Assembly: GCA_947172415.1 (NCBI GenBank)
Contig: OX359197.1
Location: 2,728,001 to 2,792,000 of the forward strand
DNA from: Chondrosia reniformis
Lineage: Eukaryota > Porifera > Demospongiae > Chondrillida > Chondrillidae
DNA length: 64,000 nucleotides
Direction: 5' to 3'
Below are positions 33,522-46,600 of this stretch, one piece after another; position 1 is the stretch's first letter; every line of letters begins with the position of its first letter. The position numbers and the translations under genes are program-made. The notes beneath the pieces were generated by a model, which was not told where the DNA came from, did not search any database, and was given only the letters and a program-made list of their open reading frames with translations.

Positions 33522-34549
33522 TTGTGGATACATTCCTAAGAGTTATGGTTGCTGTAACACGTGATCAGGTAAAAACTATAGGTGTAAATGTTAGCATATG
33601 TCCTAGTTTGGAATTAATATAATATTGATACTTTCATTTTATATTAATTAGAGACTTAGTACAGCTACAAGAGTAATTCCAACTTATTTTTTTACCAAAT
33701 GGGACACTGGTGACTGAACAACATTGAATAGATGGTTCAAGAAGTCAGATGTAAGTGTGCTGCACTGATGCACTGATTTTCTGTAGATATATGCTTTTAT
33801 AGTCATAACTGCATGGGCCTATGGCTTATGTAATTTATTAGGTATTTTTAATTTTACAGGACTTTCAGTCACTGCAGAGAGTCATTATCCCAATATTTAA
33901 GGAGAATCACTTCACTGTTGTGGTGAGACAATCCTGATTGTGAAAATACTATATATGATCCAGCATATACTACTACATTTTCACAACTCTGAATTAGGTA
34001 TATGAAAAAGATAGCATTACCTTTTATGATTCCCTAAATTTAATGGTCACACCAAAGGAATTTATTCAATTTACTTATTCCTGGCTGAAGAATAGAAAGT
34101 TTCTTTTAAATACAGCTGATATTGACCTTCCCTGTAAGGTGTGTATATCAAAAGTAGCTAATCACCACTATGCGTGTGTATGTACATATACACATGCTAT
34201 ATGCTTTAATTCCCCAGTCAAGGACACCAAAAGTACCCCTAAAAAGAATGGTTATGACTGTGGTGTCTTTGTTTGCATGGTACGTATTATAACACTCACA
34301 TTAACTAAAGAAGTCGGCATTTACTTTGTCTATATATAGTATGCTATATGTTTAAAAAACCATCGGTGTGAGCAGAATAAACTTCAAACAGGTATGTGTA
34401 CATACAATCAGTGTGCTAAAACCAAATTTCAATATGGCTTATATTACCTTTAGGAAGATGTTGAGCAAATAAGATGGTGGATACTTTGGAAGCTTCTTGA
34501 ATTCCACTTGGAAAACTGCCATCTTACTGAAGACATGTGGCTGGATTAA
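32782..34549 (+). pseudogene. MULE-type gene: C48/Ulp1-like protease exons
   Basis: A chain of small exons follows the Tigger insertion: from 32782, about 32935-33007, 33076-33200, about 33330-33438 (LFCEDFDSLRPKTWLTDSVN), 33520-33570, about 33655-33720, 33860-33922 (VIIPIFKENHFTVVV), about 34000-34138 (KDSITFYDSLNL), about 34218-34278 (STPKKNGYDCGVFVCM), 34340-34390 and a last exon ending TAA 34547-34549 (WWILWKLLEFHLENC). The WL.D..N, NHF, YDS and DCGVFVC signatures are those of C48 (SUMO-protease-like) domains; His, Asp and Cys are present. The usual oxyanion Gln before NGYDCG is not seen (PKKNG). Fusion of C48 to MULE genes is known. Some phases were not verified. Confidence 0.6.
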
Positions 34550-34610
34550 GCTGCTTGAATTCTACTTGGAAAACTGCCATCTTACTGAAGCCATGTGGCT
34601 GGCTTAAAAG
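34454..34610. repeat. Tandem duplication (~67 bp) across the gene's stop
   Basis: The segment GCTTCTTGAATTCCACTTGG...ACATGTGGCTGGATTAA is repeated immediately as GCTGCTTGAATTCTACTTGG...CCATGTGGCTGGCTTAA, duplicating the last codons and stop of the protease ORF. Confidence 0.85.
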
Positions 34611-34716
34611 ACCTTATTATATTATTCATATTATGTAATGATATTCATATTTTATAATGATATTCATTTATATCAAAACAAAACAGGAAGCGCGGCATCC
34701 ATGCTGTACCTATATA

Positions 34717-37700
34717 TAATTATAGATAATTAACATGGCGGATTGCGAGGTTTGAGTTGAGTGAAATGACTTGCTGCAGATGCAATCGTACAGGCCACTG
34801 TCGGAACTGTGCATGTGCCAAAAGTGGAAAACCATGTCAGAACTGCCTTCCGCAATGACTGGGGAACTGTGCAAATACAGTCCAACTCACCCGTCTATTT
34901 CAGCCGTAACAGACCTGATCATGAAGCTCTCTTCATCGACACAAAACAGTGCGCCGCAGATAGCCGACTCGCTCGCCACTTTGCAGGAGTTACCATCACC
35001 CACTACTTTGACAAACATCCCTGTGAGTCCACCGCACTTATGCCATACTGATGCTGCTGAAAACAAGCTTATGCTTCCTCAGGCCACCCCCCTGGCAGAC
35101 CCTACGTTTACCTGGAGCGAATACGATTCGATATACTTCACCAATAATCTCAATGCAGCTTTTGCTGAAGCTGTGCACTGGAAGATGAACCTGTTCAAGG
35201 TTCCTTATGGGAAAGTGGGAAAATCTTTTGTCTTTGAGATAGCAAGACTTTTCACAGCCTTTGCCACCAGCTCTGCATTGGAGTCTGTTGCCCTAAAAGC
35301 AGCCACACTCATGCCTCTTCTGTTACTTCAGAAACCCACCCGCAAGTTGAAAGCTAAAGAACACATCACATGCCTTGAACGACGACTGGACACCTGGAGA
35401 AATGGAGACCTCAATGAGCTATTGAGAGAAGGGAGAACAATACAACAGCGCATCTCTAGGTCTACACCAGTTTTAGACAATAAACGGCTCTCACGCTCGT
35501 TTGCAAACCTGATGTTCCAAGGGAAAACACAAGCGGCATTCCGCCTCCTCTCTAAGCAGAGTAGGGGGGGAGTTCTCCATCTAGATGACCCCCTTGATAC
35601 GGAAAATGGGCAGAGAAAGGTGAGGGACATTCTTTCCGAAAAACACCCACCAGGTCAACCCGCACACCATGATGCTATCATCGACGACGACCCCCCTGAC
35701 GTTCACCCAGTTCTATTCGAATCTCTGGATGCTGGGATGATCAGATCTGCTGCCTTACACACCAGTGGAGCAGCTGGACCTTCTGGCCTGGATGCACTCA
35801 GCTGGAGAAGGCTTTGTACATCGTTTAAGTCAGCATCCTTGGAGCTCTGCCACTCCCTAGCTGCGACAGCAAGACGCCTCTGCACAGAGCTGGTTGACCT
35901 AGCAAGTATTGCACCACTTATGGCCAACCGTCTCATTGCTCTCGACAAAAACCCTGGGGTGCGTCCCATCGGAATAGGCGACACAGCCAGGCGCATCATT
36001 GCCAAAGCCATCTTGAACACCACCAGACAAGATATTCAAGAAGTAGCAGGTTCCATACAGCTATGTGCTGGTCAGATATCTGGGATTGAGGCAGCTGTAC
36101 ATGCTGTTCGCACTCTTTTCCAAAGAGAAGATACTGAAGCTCTACTTTTAGTTGATGCCACTAATGCCTTCAATTCCCTCAACCGGCAAACGGCCCTACA
36201 CAACATCCAGAAATTATGTCCCTCTATCGCCACTGCGCTCATCTACACCTATAGGGCCCCTTCTGAGCTGTTTGTAGACGGGGATGTACTCCTTTCTGGG
36301 GAAGGAACCACTCAGGGGGACCCACTGGCTATGCCTATGCATGTCTTAGCCACCATTCCCTTTATCAGGAAACTGAAGGACAGGGTGAATGATGTTAGCC
36401 AAGTTTGGTATGCTGATGATGCCTCAGGTGCTGGAAAACTCCACAGACTGTGTGAATGGTGGGATCAAATAAACACACTTGGCCCCAAATTTGGATACTT
36501 CACTAATGCCAGCAAAACGTGGCTTGTCACCAAGGAGGACTATCTCTCAGCTGCGTCAGCAGCTTTTGCTGACACTGGTATGAAAGTCACCTCAGAGGGC
36601 AGACCCTACCTTGGAGCAGCTCTTGGTACAGAAGAGTACATGAAGGCATTCGTGGCTGACAAGGTTCAACAATGGGCTGGAGAATTGGAGCAACTAGCAA
36701 CCATTGCACGCAGCCAACCTCATGCTGCACATGCGGCCTTCACTCATGGCATGACTAGCAAGTGGACATACCTCACTTGTACTATGCCTGACATTGGTCC
36801 CAGCCTCTTACCACTTGACACGATTATCAGAACCAAACTGATCCCTGCTTTGACAGGCAGACCACCACCAAGTGACATGGAACGAGACCTCCTAGCTTTA
36901 CCAGCAAGATTAGGAGGCATTGCATTGGCAAACCCAACCCATGCGACCGATCTTGAATTCCTATGCTCTACCAAGATCACGGAGGCTCTCACTGAGGCAA
37001 TTCTTCATCAAGATTTTCAGTACACCGAAGAGGTTATTGCCCACCAACTTGAGGCCAAAACAAAAGTACAGAAACTGAGACAAGACCAAGCCACACAAAC
37101 ATCTGAGCAAGTGAAAGATTCTCTGCCCCACTCTCTCAAGCGCTCCATGGACCTTGCTCAAGAGAAAGGAGCCTCATCCTGGATTACCTCATTGCCAATA
37201 GCAGAGTTTGGCTTCACACTCCACAAGGGAGGGTTTCATGATGCACTTGCTCTCAGGTACAACTGGCAACCGCTACAAGCCCCCTCAACCTGTGAGTGTG
37301 GTGCTAAGTTCTCCGTGGAACATGCCCTTTCCTGCCCAAAAGGTGGTTTCCCGTCAATAAGGCACAAGGAAATCCGGGACCTGACTGCCAACCTCCTAAC
37401 GGAAGTCTGCAGTGATGTCTGCATTGAGCCTAACTGCAGCCAATCACAGGGGAAGTCCTCACAGGCGCCACATCTAATGTTCAGGATGGTGCACGGCTTG
37501 ACATTGCCGTCAACGGTTTCTGGGGAGGCCGGTCTGAAAGAACCTTTATGGATGTTCGCATCTTCAATCCACATGCCCCTTCCAACCAACAAAGCCTCGC
37601 CTCCTGCTACCGCAAACAGGAAGCTGTCAAGAAGCGCGCGTATGAGCAGAGGGTTCGGGAGATTGAGCATGCCTCTTTCACCCCACTGGTTCTGTCAGCT

Positions 37701-38033
37701 ACCGGAGGTATGGCCAACCAAGCCACTGTTTTTTTACAAACGGCTTGCCTCCTGCCTAGCCTCGAAGTGGGACCAGCCATACTCCTCGACCATGTCCTGG
37801 CTACGCTATCGGCTCTCTTTCTCCTTGCTCCACTCTGCCATTCAGGGTATCAGAGGTGCTCACTCCAGCTGTGGCCATGCCATCAAGGCACCTCCCATTG
37901 ACCTGGCCATCGCAGAACTCCGCTACATCTAAGCTATTAATAGCTATGTGTCTTATATGTACCCTGCTCACTCATGTATATTAGCATGACATTTTCGCAT
38001 GTTTAGGTTTTGTTTTGTTTTGCTTCCTGTACG
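34717..38033 (+). mobile_element. CXC-domain non-LTR retroelement with 16-bp target duplication
   Basis: ATGCTGTACCTATATA at 34701-34716 recurs exactly at 38034-38049, flanking the RT-coding element. The outside sequences (AAACAGGAAGC...GCATCC to the left, GTAAGACCCTT to the right) belong to the repeat also found near 25560-25640, so the element inserted into an older repeat. A direct duplication of this size fits target-primed reverse transcription. The 3' end is a T/G-rich tract (TTTTGTTTTGTTTTG), not a poly-A. Confidence 0.75.
34766..37932 (+). pseudogene. CXC-RT-endonuclease polyprotein, broken
   Basis: ATG at 34766 opens a Cys-rich CXC-like domain (MTCCRCNRTGHCRNCACAKS ... CQNCLPQ), stopped by TGA at 34856 where relatives have a basic residue followed by LG-x-C. 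The long frame from about 34900 has a helical N-terminal region, a fingers/palm region with AAGPSGLDALSWRRL, GVRPIGIGDTARRIIAKAI, LLLVDATNAFNSLNR (first Asp), GTTQGDPLAM and VWYADDASG (36409-36420), then a CCHC-like C-x-C...H..SCPKGG. A PD-(D/E)XK-type endonuclease follows but is out of frame between about 37430 and the T7 run at 37729-37735 (GARLDIAVNGFWGG, RTFMDVRIFNPHAP, YRKQEAVKKRAY); the frame then returns to end LAIAELRYI. Three or more lesions make it inactive. Confidence 0.8.
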
Positions 38034-38049
38034 ATGCTGTACCTATATA

Positions 38050-38980
38050 GTAAGACCCTTGCTAAAATGCGGAACGGTTACGGAACGTTCCGCAGAGAGG
38101 AAATACAGGTATTAAAACGATGAAAAACGTGTTAAGCCCCAGCAACTTACTGTAGCAATTATTATTATTATTATAACACTATCTTGCACGTATAAATCAT
38201 AAGCCCCAGTGTACTTCGTAAAATGCTATAAAATGCAGCTCATTAAATGGCCTCCCAAGTCTTCCGAACGCTTTTGTTTATCGATGCGAAAGTGGAAGGT
38301 CACCTAGTACCGATTTAAAAGTAAATAACAGATGAGTCCGTAATGTATGATCGCGACAGCTTTATTTTTTAAGACTTTAACAGTCGATATAGCGATCATT
38401 AACTACTGACTTTGATCCATTAAGTTTGAGTCAGTCGAACTGAATCATGACAGTAAACATAGGCCAGCCTAATAGTATCTCAAGGCTAGACCTGATATGA
38501 CTGAGTAACCACATTTAAATTGATTTGAGTATCGACGTGCCAATTAATTAGTTTTAATTAACTTTGTGTCTAAGTCATATTACCTATTTCTTTTAATGAA
38601 CTGAAGTTTTGTGTTCATTAGAGGAAGAAGGTCTGCATAATTATAGGGATTGCCATTTGCACTTTGCATGGTGATGACTTCCAGCTAGTGTACTACTTTG
38701 ACACAACAAATGTACCTTATTGAGAGTCGGGCTAAGTTGATTGCGCATACTATATATAGGCAGTATTTGAGCTTTAGGCCAGATCTATAAAATTAGTACT
38801 GCTGCGCTCCTATACATTCTGCAAAGTGGTAATATATGTACATGGATAAATGCATGAACTACAATTTCATTCAACAAAAATATTCAGTTAACTGCATGTT
38901 CTGTCATGTAAGTAAGTTTGCAGAAAATATTCCAATAAAATACGAAAATATAGGGTATAGGATAGTAAAAAAATGGATGC
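38050..38980. other. Non-coding, no gene seen
   Basis: Older repeat sequence at the left edge, including GCGGAACGGTTACGGAACGTTCCGC-like self-complementary sequence near 38070-38092. No supported exon. Confidence 0.4.
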
Positions 38981-38986
38981 AGGTTG

Positions 38987-39415
38987 GTGCCAAGGACATA
39001 TTTCAATTCGGATGCAAGTCAAACTTTACAACAAGTTAGCTTGCACCTCGAGTAACTAACATGCAAAGAGTTACAAGATTCCGATAGCTTACTGCTGAGC
39101 AGTGGTCGTGGGGCTTAATTGTGGTCGTTAGTGCCAAGGACATATTTCAATTCGGATACAAGTCAAACTTTACAACAAGTCAGCTTGCACCTGTAGTAAC
39201 TAATATGCAAAGAATTACAAGATTCCAATAGCTTACTGCTTAGCAGTGGCCCGTGGGGCTTAATTTTGGTCGTTAGTACCAAGGACATATTTCAATTCGG
39301 ATACAAGTCAAACTTTTCATTAGGTTAGCTTGGACCTGTAGGAACTAACATGCTAAGAATTACAAGATTCCAATAGGTTACTGCTGAGCAGCCGTCCGTG
39401 GGGCTTAATTTTAGA
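38987..39415. repeat. Tandem repeat, 3 units of ~144 bp
   Basis: GTGCCAAGGACATATTTCAA starts near 38987, 39131 and (GTACC variant) 39276, each followed by TTCGGATACAAGTCAAACTT, AGCTTGCACCT, TTACAAGATTCC and GTGGGGCTTAATT. Unit identity is roughly 90%. The third unit is the most diverged and the array then fades out. Confidence 0.9.
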
Positions 39416-39537
39416 ATTAGTTGTCTTGAAGGACTCATTTCAATTAAATTCATTATGTGGTTGAGTTGTTGCTAGGTGAATGGTCAAGCAGCAAGACGAT
39501 CCGAATGCACAGTAGTAGTTCTAGAAAGAAACTTTAA

Positions 39538-40390
39538 AATGGCAGAGGAATACTTCTTAGCACAACTTGCTTCATTTCAAGATGAGTACAAAATTCAGTC
39601 TAAGCTTATTGAAGAACTACAGTAAAGGATCACATTTCTAGCAAGTGAGCATGATGCCCAGGAAAGTAGACTAGACAAGTTAGAACTAGAAGCTTTTAAG
39701 AAAAACAGAAGCACCAATAATACCTTTACATTGGATTGCCAACCCATCTATATACTATCTGGAAAGTAATTATATTATCATATATGATAGCAACACCAAG
39801 ATACTACCAATATCTGCCATCTCAAAGCCAGCAGAATCAGCTAATAAATCCAATGACTCACAATTTAATACTCTCAGATTACTCTATCCACAAGCTATAA
39901 TCATCAACATCATCAGTATGTACTACACAGTTTGCTTTCCAACCAATTTCCAGCAGTCTGTGCTTGGACTTATATACTCAATTATCTTAACACAAAGAAT
40001 GTCAGTGGCATTGATGGTATCCCAGTCTCTGCTTTAAAACAAGGTGTACTAGCATTAGCTTATCCCATTACCAAGATAATAAACTACTCCATTCAACAAA
40101 ACTTAGTCCCATCCATCTTCAAACAAGCTATTGTGACTCCAATACATTAAGATAAAGACCAGGACATTGTAGACAGTTATAGACCCATATCAGTACTCCC
40201 ATCTATCAGTCAGGTGCTTGAGAAGGTTATCAGCTTACAGCTCACAAGTCATCTTGAAAATAACAACCTTTTTTAAGCTACAAAGTGGCTTCCGCCTATC
40301 TCACTCAACCCAAACCTTACTCTTGTTTGCATCCAACAACTGGTAAATGGAAATTGACAAAGGCAATATGTTTTCTGCAGATGCAGTACT
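39538..40390 (+). pseudogene. Non-LTR retrotransposon fragment (ORF1-like coil plus RT N-part)
   Basis: ATG at 39538 gives MAEEYFLAQLASFQDEYKIQ, a short coil interrupted by TAA (~39621) and continuing ITFLASEHDAQESRLDKLE, like the coiled-coil start of a LINE ORF1. From 39980 the sequence reads GIDGIPVSALKQGVLALAYP, INYSIQQNLVPSIFKQAIV, then after a stop YRPISVLPSISQVLEKVI, the classical RT blocks 1-2 (AxVTPI.K, YRPIS.L....K..E). It decays by about 40390. Most of the element is deleted. Confidence 0.65.
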
Positions 40391-43300
40391 CAGAATTGAA
40401 TGTATGTAAAGCAAGAAACTTTTTGTAGACCTAAATTTATATATTTAATTCATTAGGGAATTTTAGAAACTCATTGTAACATATATAATGAAGTTACCCA
40501 ACCTGATTTATTGGGAGAACCTGATTTATTGGAAGGAGATTTGAGAAGCCTTTCCACTTTTTCTATAATTAAAGTTTTCATGCCATTGTGAAGGAGACAA
40601 GCTGTTAGCTGTACTACCTCGTGCTAATCATCACGAAAATGCTTTCTTCTGCTAAATAGTAATCTTAGAAACTATACTACTTCACTATGAGTGTATTTAT
40701 GTAGAAGCCAATGTACTTATAATATGTATCTTTACTATAGCAACGTATACAACTTCATTATATAGAAGCTTAATTATAGTCTAAGATGTTTTCCATTACC
40801 AATCCAGGAAATACTTGTTATGTAACATGTGACTCCACATGAAAACAGTTTCAGAACACGTAACTTCCATTCCAGGTTTTAGCAACATCCGCCTCTTCCC
40901 TCTATCAACTTTTCACATGATTGATGCTTTGCGTGCGAAAGGTAAAATGGATTGCTACATACGACTCAAAGCAGCAACATATGGTGTACGAGTTACCTGA
41001 TGCGTTTCCAAACCCAATGTAATTAGTCTCGCATATTCCAGGCCGCTATATTGTCTTCATATTTACTTAATGGGTGATATGGGTTCTGGTCAACAACCTA
41101 TACCAGTTTAGTCTAAGCCATTAAGACTGGATGCAACAGAAACGGTAAAAACATAGTCGTATCATATATACTTGGTGAAGTGAAATTAACATCGACGAAC
41201 TTAAAGTGGATCTGTTTATCTTTGAAACACCTGATTCCAAATAATCCAGAAACGTCTGCAAGCACTTGCATAAGTTCACTAGAAGTCATTGTTGTAATCC
41301 CAATTACAAGGGAAAGTGTCGTATTACTTTTAATTAATGGTACGTTTCTACTTAGAACATGAGATTGGTATAGGCACAGACCCTAGAAAGCAGCTATGCT
41401 TATGTGACAAAAGTCAAGTGATTATATATAATTTTTATTTTTACTCCCGTTTGGCAAAAGGATCCACGTGTTTTATGAGAAAATGGTGACATCATCAAGT
41501 AAATATGTAGGCAATGTATATAGTAATCTGGGCTACATGAGACTATATAATTTGTCTAGAGATAGAGTTTGGATATTTATATTGAAATGTGGTTGGTTAA
41601 AAATGTAAAGCAGTTGCATGAGTATAAAACTGATATATGTCATGGTGTATGCAATCAACATAGAGTACTGATATTATATTGCCATTTTGCTTCAATAGTA
41701 ACATTTGCAATATCACAGGGGCAGCGGCAAGGAGGACCACCATTCGGAAACTTAGCCTAGGACTCCTGATGTAAAATATCGAAAAGGTAGTGTAGTGGTA
41801 CTAAAAACATTTCCCACCCACATTTTAGGAGCTGATATTTAATATTATCTTGATTGTAAATGCCAAGGAGTCAGAGAGCATTGGTAACGTGCACTGTGTA
41901 CATGTAGTATTATAATATTATCCAGTTGGTGTCTTAAATATACATATATAGCAAGGATTTTGACATTTCAACCAGTAGGTCTTCATAAGCCCTTATACCA
42001 TTTAGGAAGTTAAAAATGGATATATACTTTTCAATATGATGGGACCTCAAAATGTGCTCAGAATACAGAAAGGTTACCACATTTCAAGGTGCTTGTGTAT
42101 GGAATTTAATAGCAGGTTTGCCATGACTACAGATTAAATTCAGGGAGAAGGTTCCACTGTAAATAGAATACTTCTCCGAATTTAATTAGGCCACATAATA
42201 GAATCATGGAACCAGACACTGTTAGTACACAGGGATAATGAGAGGGTAAAATAAATCAAATAATTAACCTATAATATTAATATTTGCATCTATATACTAT
42301 ACATCTTTATAGCTATGCATAGATGACCAGGCTCTTCAGTGGTAATCCAAGAGGGTTATAGCTACAACAAATAATGCAAACCAATTAAGTGATATATTAT
42401 TCATCCTTAGGAGAAGACAAGCCTAACCAAGTGTAGAAGCTAACTAGCAATATGCATTTATTCTAAGGTTTCGAATCCTATATAGAAAATTGGAAAAAGG
42501 TAAGAGAAACTGATAAGATTCAAATAATGGGGGTGGGATATATCATAAAATTGCATACAGGATTGGTATTAAATTTATATATATCAAACATATCACAAAG
42601 TCGTATATGGGTCTGATTTCACATCTTCTATACCAATCACCTGTTATTCAAAAGCAACTTTTCACCTCTACTCAGATTGTGATCAAAGCTAGTACCAAAA
42701 TCAAGAAACCCACTAAGACTCCTAAATTTATAACTTTGATCTACTAATATATTGTGTCCAATTAATCTGGAACTATATATTATAAATAGTTGTATCTAAA
42801 TATTTCCTGAAATGATTTACCCAAGATATATTTCAAGTCTGTTCTGTTGGCATGGAATCAGTTTCCAATAAAAATTCCACAATCCACCATGAATAACAAA
42901 TATTTGCCAGTTCATATGAGTAATCAACACTAGACCTCCTGGCCTAAAATGTACCTCATTCAAAATATTCCTTGACCAAAGCCACTCAATTACTAAGTTA
43001 ATGCACATGTAAACAAACATTACTTAAAACCAGAGATCACAATGGTCACTATTATTATAATACCCAATAATCAGACTAAATTTCAGATGTACTGATTATA
43101 TTACTCTGGCTTGTGCAAATATAGATCTCTACAATAAATAATGCTAGAATTGCTTCCTCTGTGTAGGAAATGGACATCTATATAATGAAATGAAAAGTTA
43201 ATTTTCTATCTCATCAAACTCTTCTATAACATTGTCTCTCTATAATATTCTGTTCACTTACGTTTTGATTAGATACCTGTGATATATTTGAATTTGCACT

Positions 43301-43612
43301 GAACCATGGTTCAGAGATACATGATATAGTAAATATAAAGGAGAATATAAGCATATACAGCTGTTTTTAAGTAACTACATGCAACTCTATATTTCAGTAA
43401 TGGCTAATTGATATAATGTTTGTGTGTGTTAAAGCATCAGAAATGAGTAACAGGATCTTTTTTCTTGAAAAACTGAAAAAGAGAGAATATAACTATGACA
43501 CTGCTTCAGAAATATAGAAATCTACTTATATGGGATTAATTTTACTGTAAAATAATCCTGGGTTTCTGTTAAACCAAATTTGGGATGGACATAGAAAACA
43601 GATAAATTGAGG
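40390..43612. other. Intergenic plus presumed filamin 3' UTR, no gene seen
   Basis: AT-rich sequence with only short, poor ORFs. The part just below 43613 is probably the 3' UTR of the filamin gene; no convincing polyadenylation signal could be fixed. Confidence 0.4.
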
Positions 43613-46600
43613 TTACTCATTACCACTGTATTGTATACAAACCTTTCTAATAACTCCCTTTTTGTTTGGAGAAAATGCTTGAACTAGGGGGTCCTGTGAC
43701 TCTTTAACTTCACCAAAAGATAGATCAGCTACTTTAGCAGGAGTAAGGGTAAGAAGAGGAGCTTCTGGAGAAGAATGCTTCCTCTTTGTCTTGTGCTTCT
43801 TCCTTTGATCTGCTGAGTTATGGAATTCCATTGATGAGTCAGACAAAGCATTGTAACTTGGCTGACTGACATCACTGGCCAAGCTGATTTGTTCATGTGC
43901 CACTAAGTCTGCTTCTTTGTAACTCAAAATGAAGGGATCATCTATTTCAGACTTCCTATGAACTGCAGTAGAGCTATATTTTTTCTTGGATTTGTCACTT
44001 TTACCTTCTGATACAGCTCTTGCAGTACTTTTCATTTGTATAATTCTAGCTATATCCTCTTTGCGTGTTTCATTCAAATAGTAACCAACAGGTTTGCCTT
44101 TTACTGGCTTATGCTCAGCTCTTACTACTACTAATCGGTCATCATCCTCAAATCCCCATTTTTCCCATCCTTGAGTAGTAATATCCTCAGCATCTGAGTT
44201 ATCTCCTTCACACTTTGATATGTTAACCTTGAAAGGGCTGCCTGGCACATGTTCACCAGAAAATCTTACGAAAAGTACATACTGGCCAGGTTTTGTAGGA
44301 GTATAAGTTGCCTTAAGCAAACGTGTATCTGGAGGATTTACTGGTCTTATCTTGATCTGAAAGCTACCCCTCCAGCCATGAACTCGAACAGATACTTTTC
44401 CAACACCTGCAGCCAATGTATCAATGGTAAATTCACCCTCACACCCTACAACATCATCTGACAAACCAGGACCTTGAACAATAACTTTAGATGCATTGGG
44501 TGCCGGTAGTATTCTAAATCTAAATGGGCTCTGAGGAATGTGTTGGTTATCCCAAAGTACTGAAAGAGTGAACTTTCCCGTAGAAAGTGGATTAAAAATG
44601 ATGGAATACTTTTTTGCCTCCCCAGAAACCTTATTGACATAAACTGGAACCTGCTGGCTGTCAGGTCCAGTTACATGTGCAATCACCTTTCCATCTCCAC
44701 CCCTTGAAACATCTATAAAGATTTCAATTGGATCTCCAGCAATGTAATAAACATTTTCACTAAGAGAAGACCCATAAGCATGTACCTGAGAGGGGTCTGG
44801 TGGTGGGAGGGAAGTAACTTTAAATGGACTACCTTGTACATGCTTTTTGTAGTACTTTATTGACATCAAATATGCCCCCACAGTTGGCACTGTGTATGTG
44901 ACAATGTAAGTTCCAATCTTGGTGTCTTCAATTTTAACAGGGATTTGATGAGACACACCTTTGAGTGACACAGAGAGATTTTTGTGATTTATAAGGCCTA
45001 CTTCACCAGTTAGTAATACTAACTGTGTTTCTCTCTGTGCCTTAATTTGTCTCAATCCAGGGCCTGCTACATAACAATCATTCATGTCTCGATCTTCAAT
45101 ATACTCTACCATAAACAGGTACTGTCCACGTCCAATTCTAACACCACCCCATTTGATTTCTAAACTATGAGGACCCGTTTCCCAAGGAGTGAATCTTCCT
45201 ACATACAGACCATTTTCCTGCAAGTTTATTATAACCTCACACTCTCCACTTGGTCCTTCAAGAACAAACTCTAAATCAGTCGAATCTCCTGCACCTGCAA
45301 CATTAACCGTCACAGAGCTAACTTCTGCAAGATCTGCTCTTTTTGATCTAATAACATTACCCTTTACAACACATTTAGAAGCATCCAGAATTAAAACTTC
45401 AAATGAACATGCTTCAATGCGCTTTCCAGCCCAATGCAGCTCAACAGTAGAATGGCCTACATTTTTGCCTTTTAATACAATTGCATATGTATGAAGGCCT
45501 ATGTCAAGAACACGATAACTGATTAAATCAGATGAACTGACATCATCAATTTTGACTGAGATATTACCAACACCTGCTCCTTTGGTTTTAACCATAACAA
45601 CGGTTTCCAATCCTACATGAATAACCCCAGGAGCTTCACCAATGATATAACATTTCTTTGAGTCAGCTATTCCTATAACAAAAGGGCTGCCTTCTATTTG
45701 ATACCCTTCACATTCCACAAACACATGATACAGGCCTGCCTCACTCGGCATGAAAGAAGCTGTCCATATAGCACCTGGCACAAACTGGACACTTACAGGT
45801 ATGTCTGTTGTGGGTCCGTGAGCCTGTGAACAAATACCCTGGACATTCAGTGGAACACCAGAAAACTCAAAATAAGCAACTTGTCCCAAATGGAAGGTAC
45901 CTTTATACTGCTTAAGGGTCTCTTCATGAATAGTAAGTCCAGTAGATTCAAAATTGGAAACTGTAAAACCAAATGGACTACCTGCAACAGACTGTCCTAA
46001 GCATTCAATATAGATTGAGTAATTACCAGACTTTATAGGGTAATATCTATAGGTGATAGCTGTTCCTTGTTCATTGAAAGGCTCAATGGGGAAAAATTCA
46101 CCATTTGGATCACAAAGAAGAACTTCTGGAACAACCATACCAGCATTTCTTGTATCAATAACAAAGGTAATGTTGTCATTAATGCATAGACTACTCTCAG
46201 GAGGTAAACCAGAGACCTCAACACAACTTGAATCCACAATATTCAATTTAAATGGACTACCAGGTATGGGAATCATATCACGATAATACAATTCCAAAAT
46301 ATAAATACCCATTTGATTAATATCTACATGTAACAGCGTGTAGTGTTTCTCATTTTCCTCATCATCTTCCTCAGTAATTGCAAATGGGACAGGGCTACCT
46401 ATATCATCTTTTGCAACTGCATTTAAATGACCTGGACCACAAACAGTAGTATCAACTCTCAGTATCATCTCTTTTTCATTAACTGACACTCCTTCTGTGT
46501 ACTCTACAATATTTCCAGTTGCTACAAGCTGTAAAATGTCAATATCAGGAGCACAGTTAAATGTGATTGGTGATCCCATGATATGCACAGCTTCATAAGT

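Noticed and set aside
34809-35051. 80-codon ORF overlapping the start of the RT polyprotein
   Set aside because: Out-of-frame shadow. Part may have coded before the frame shift, but alone it carries no motif.
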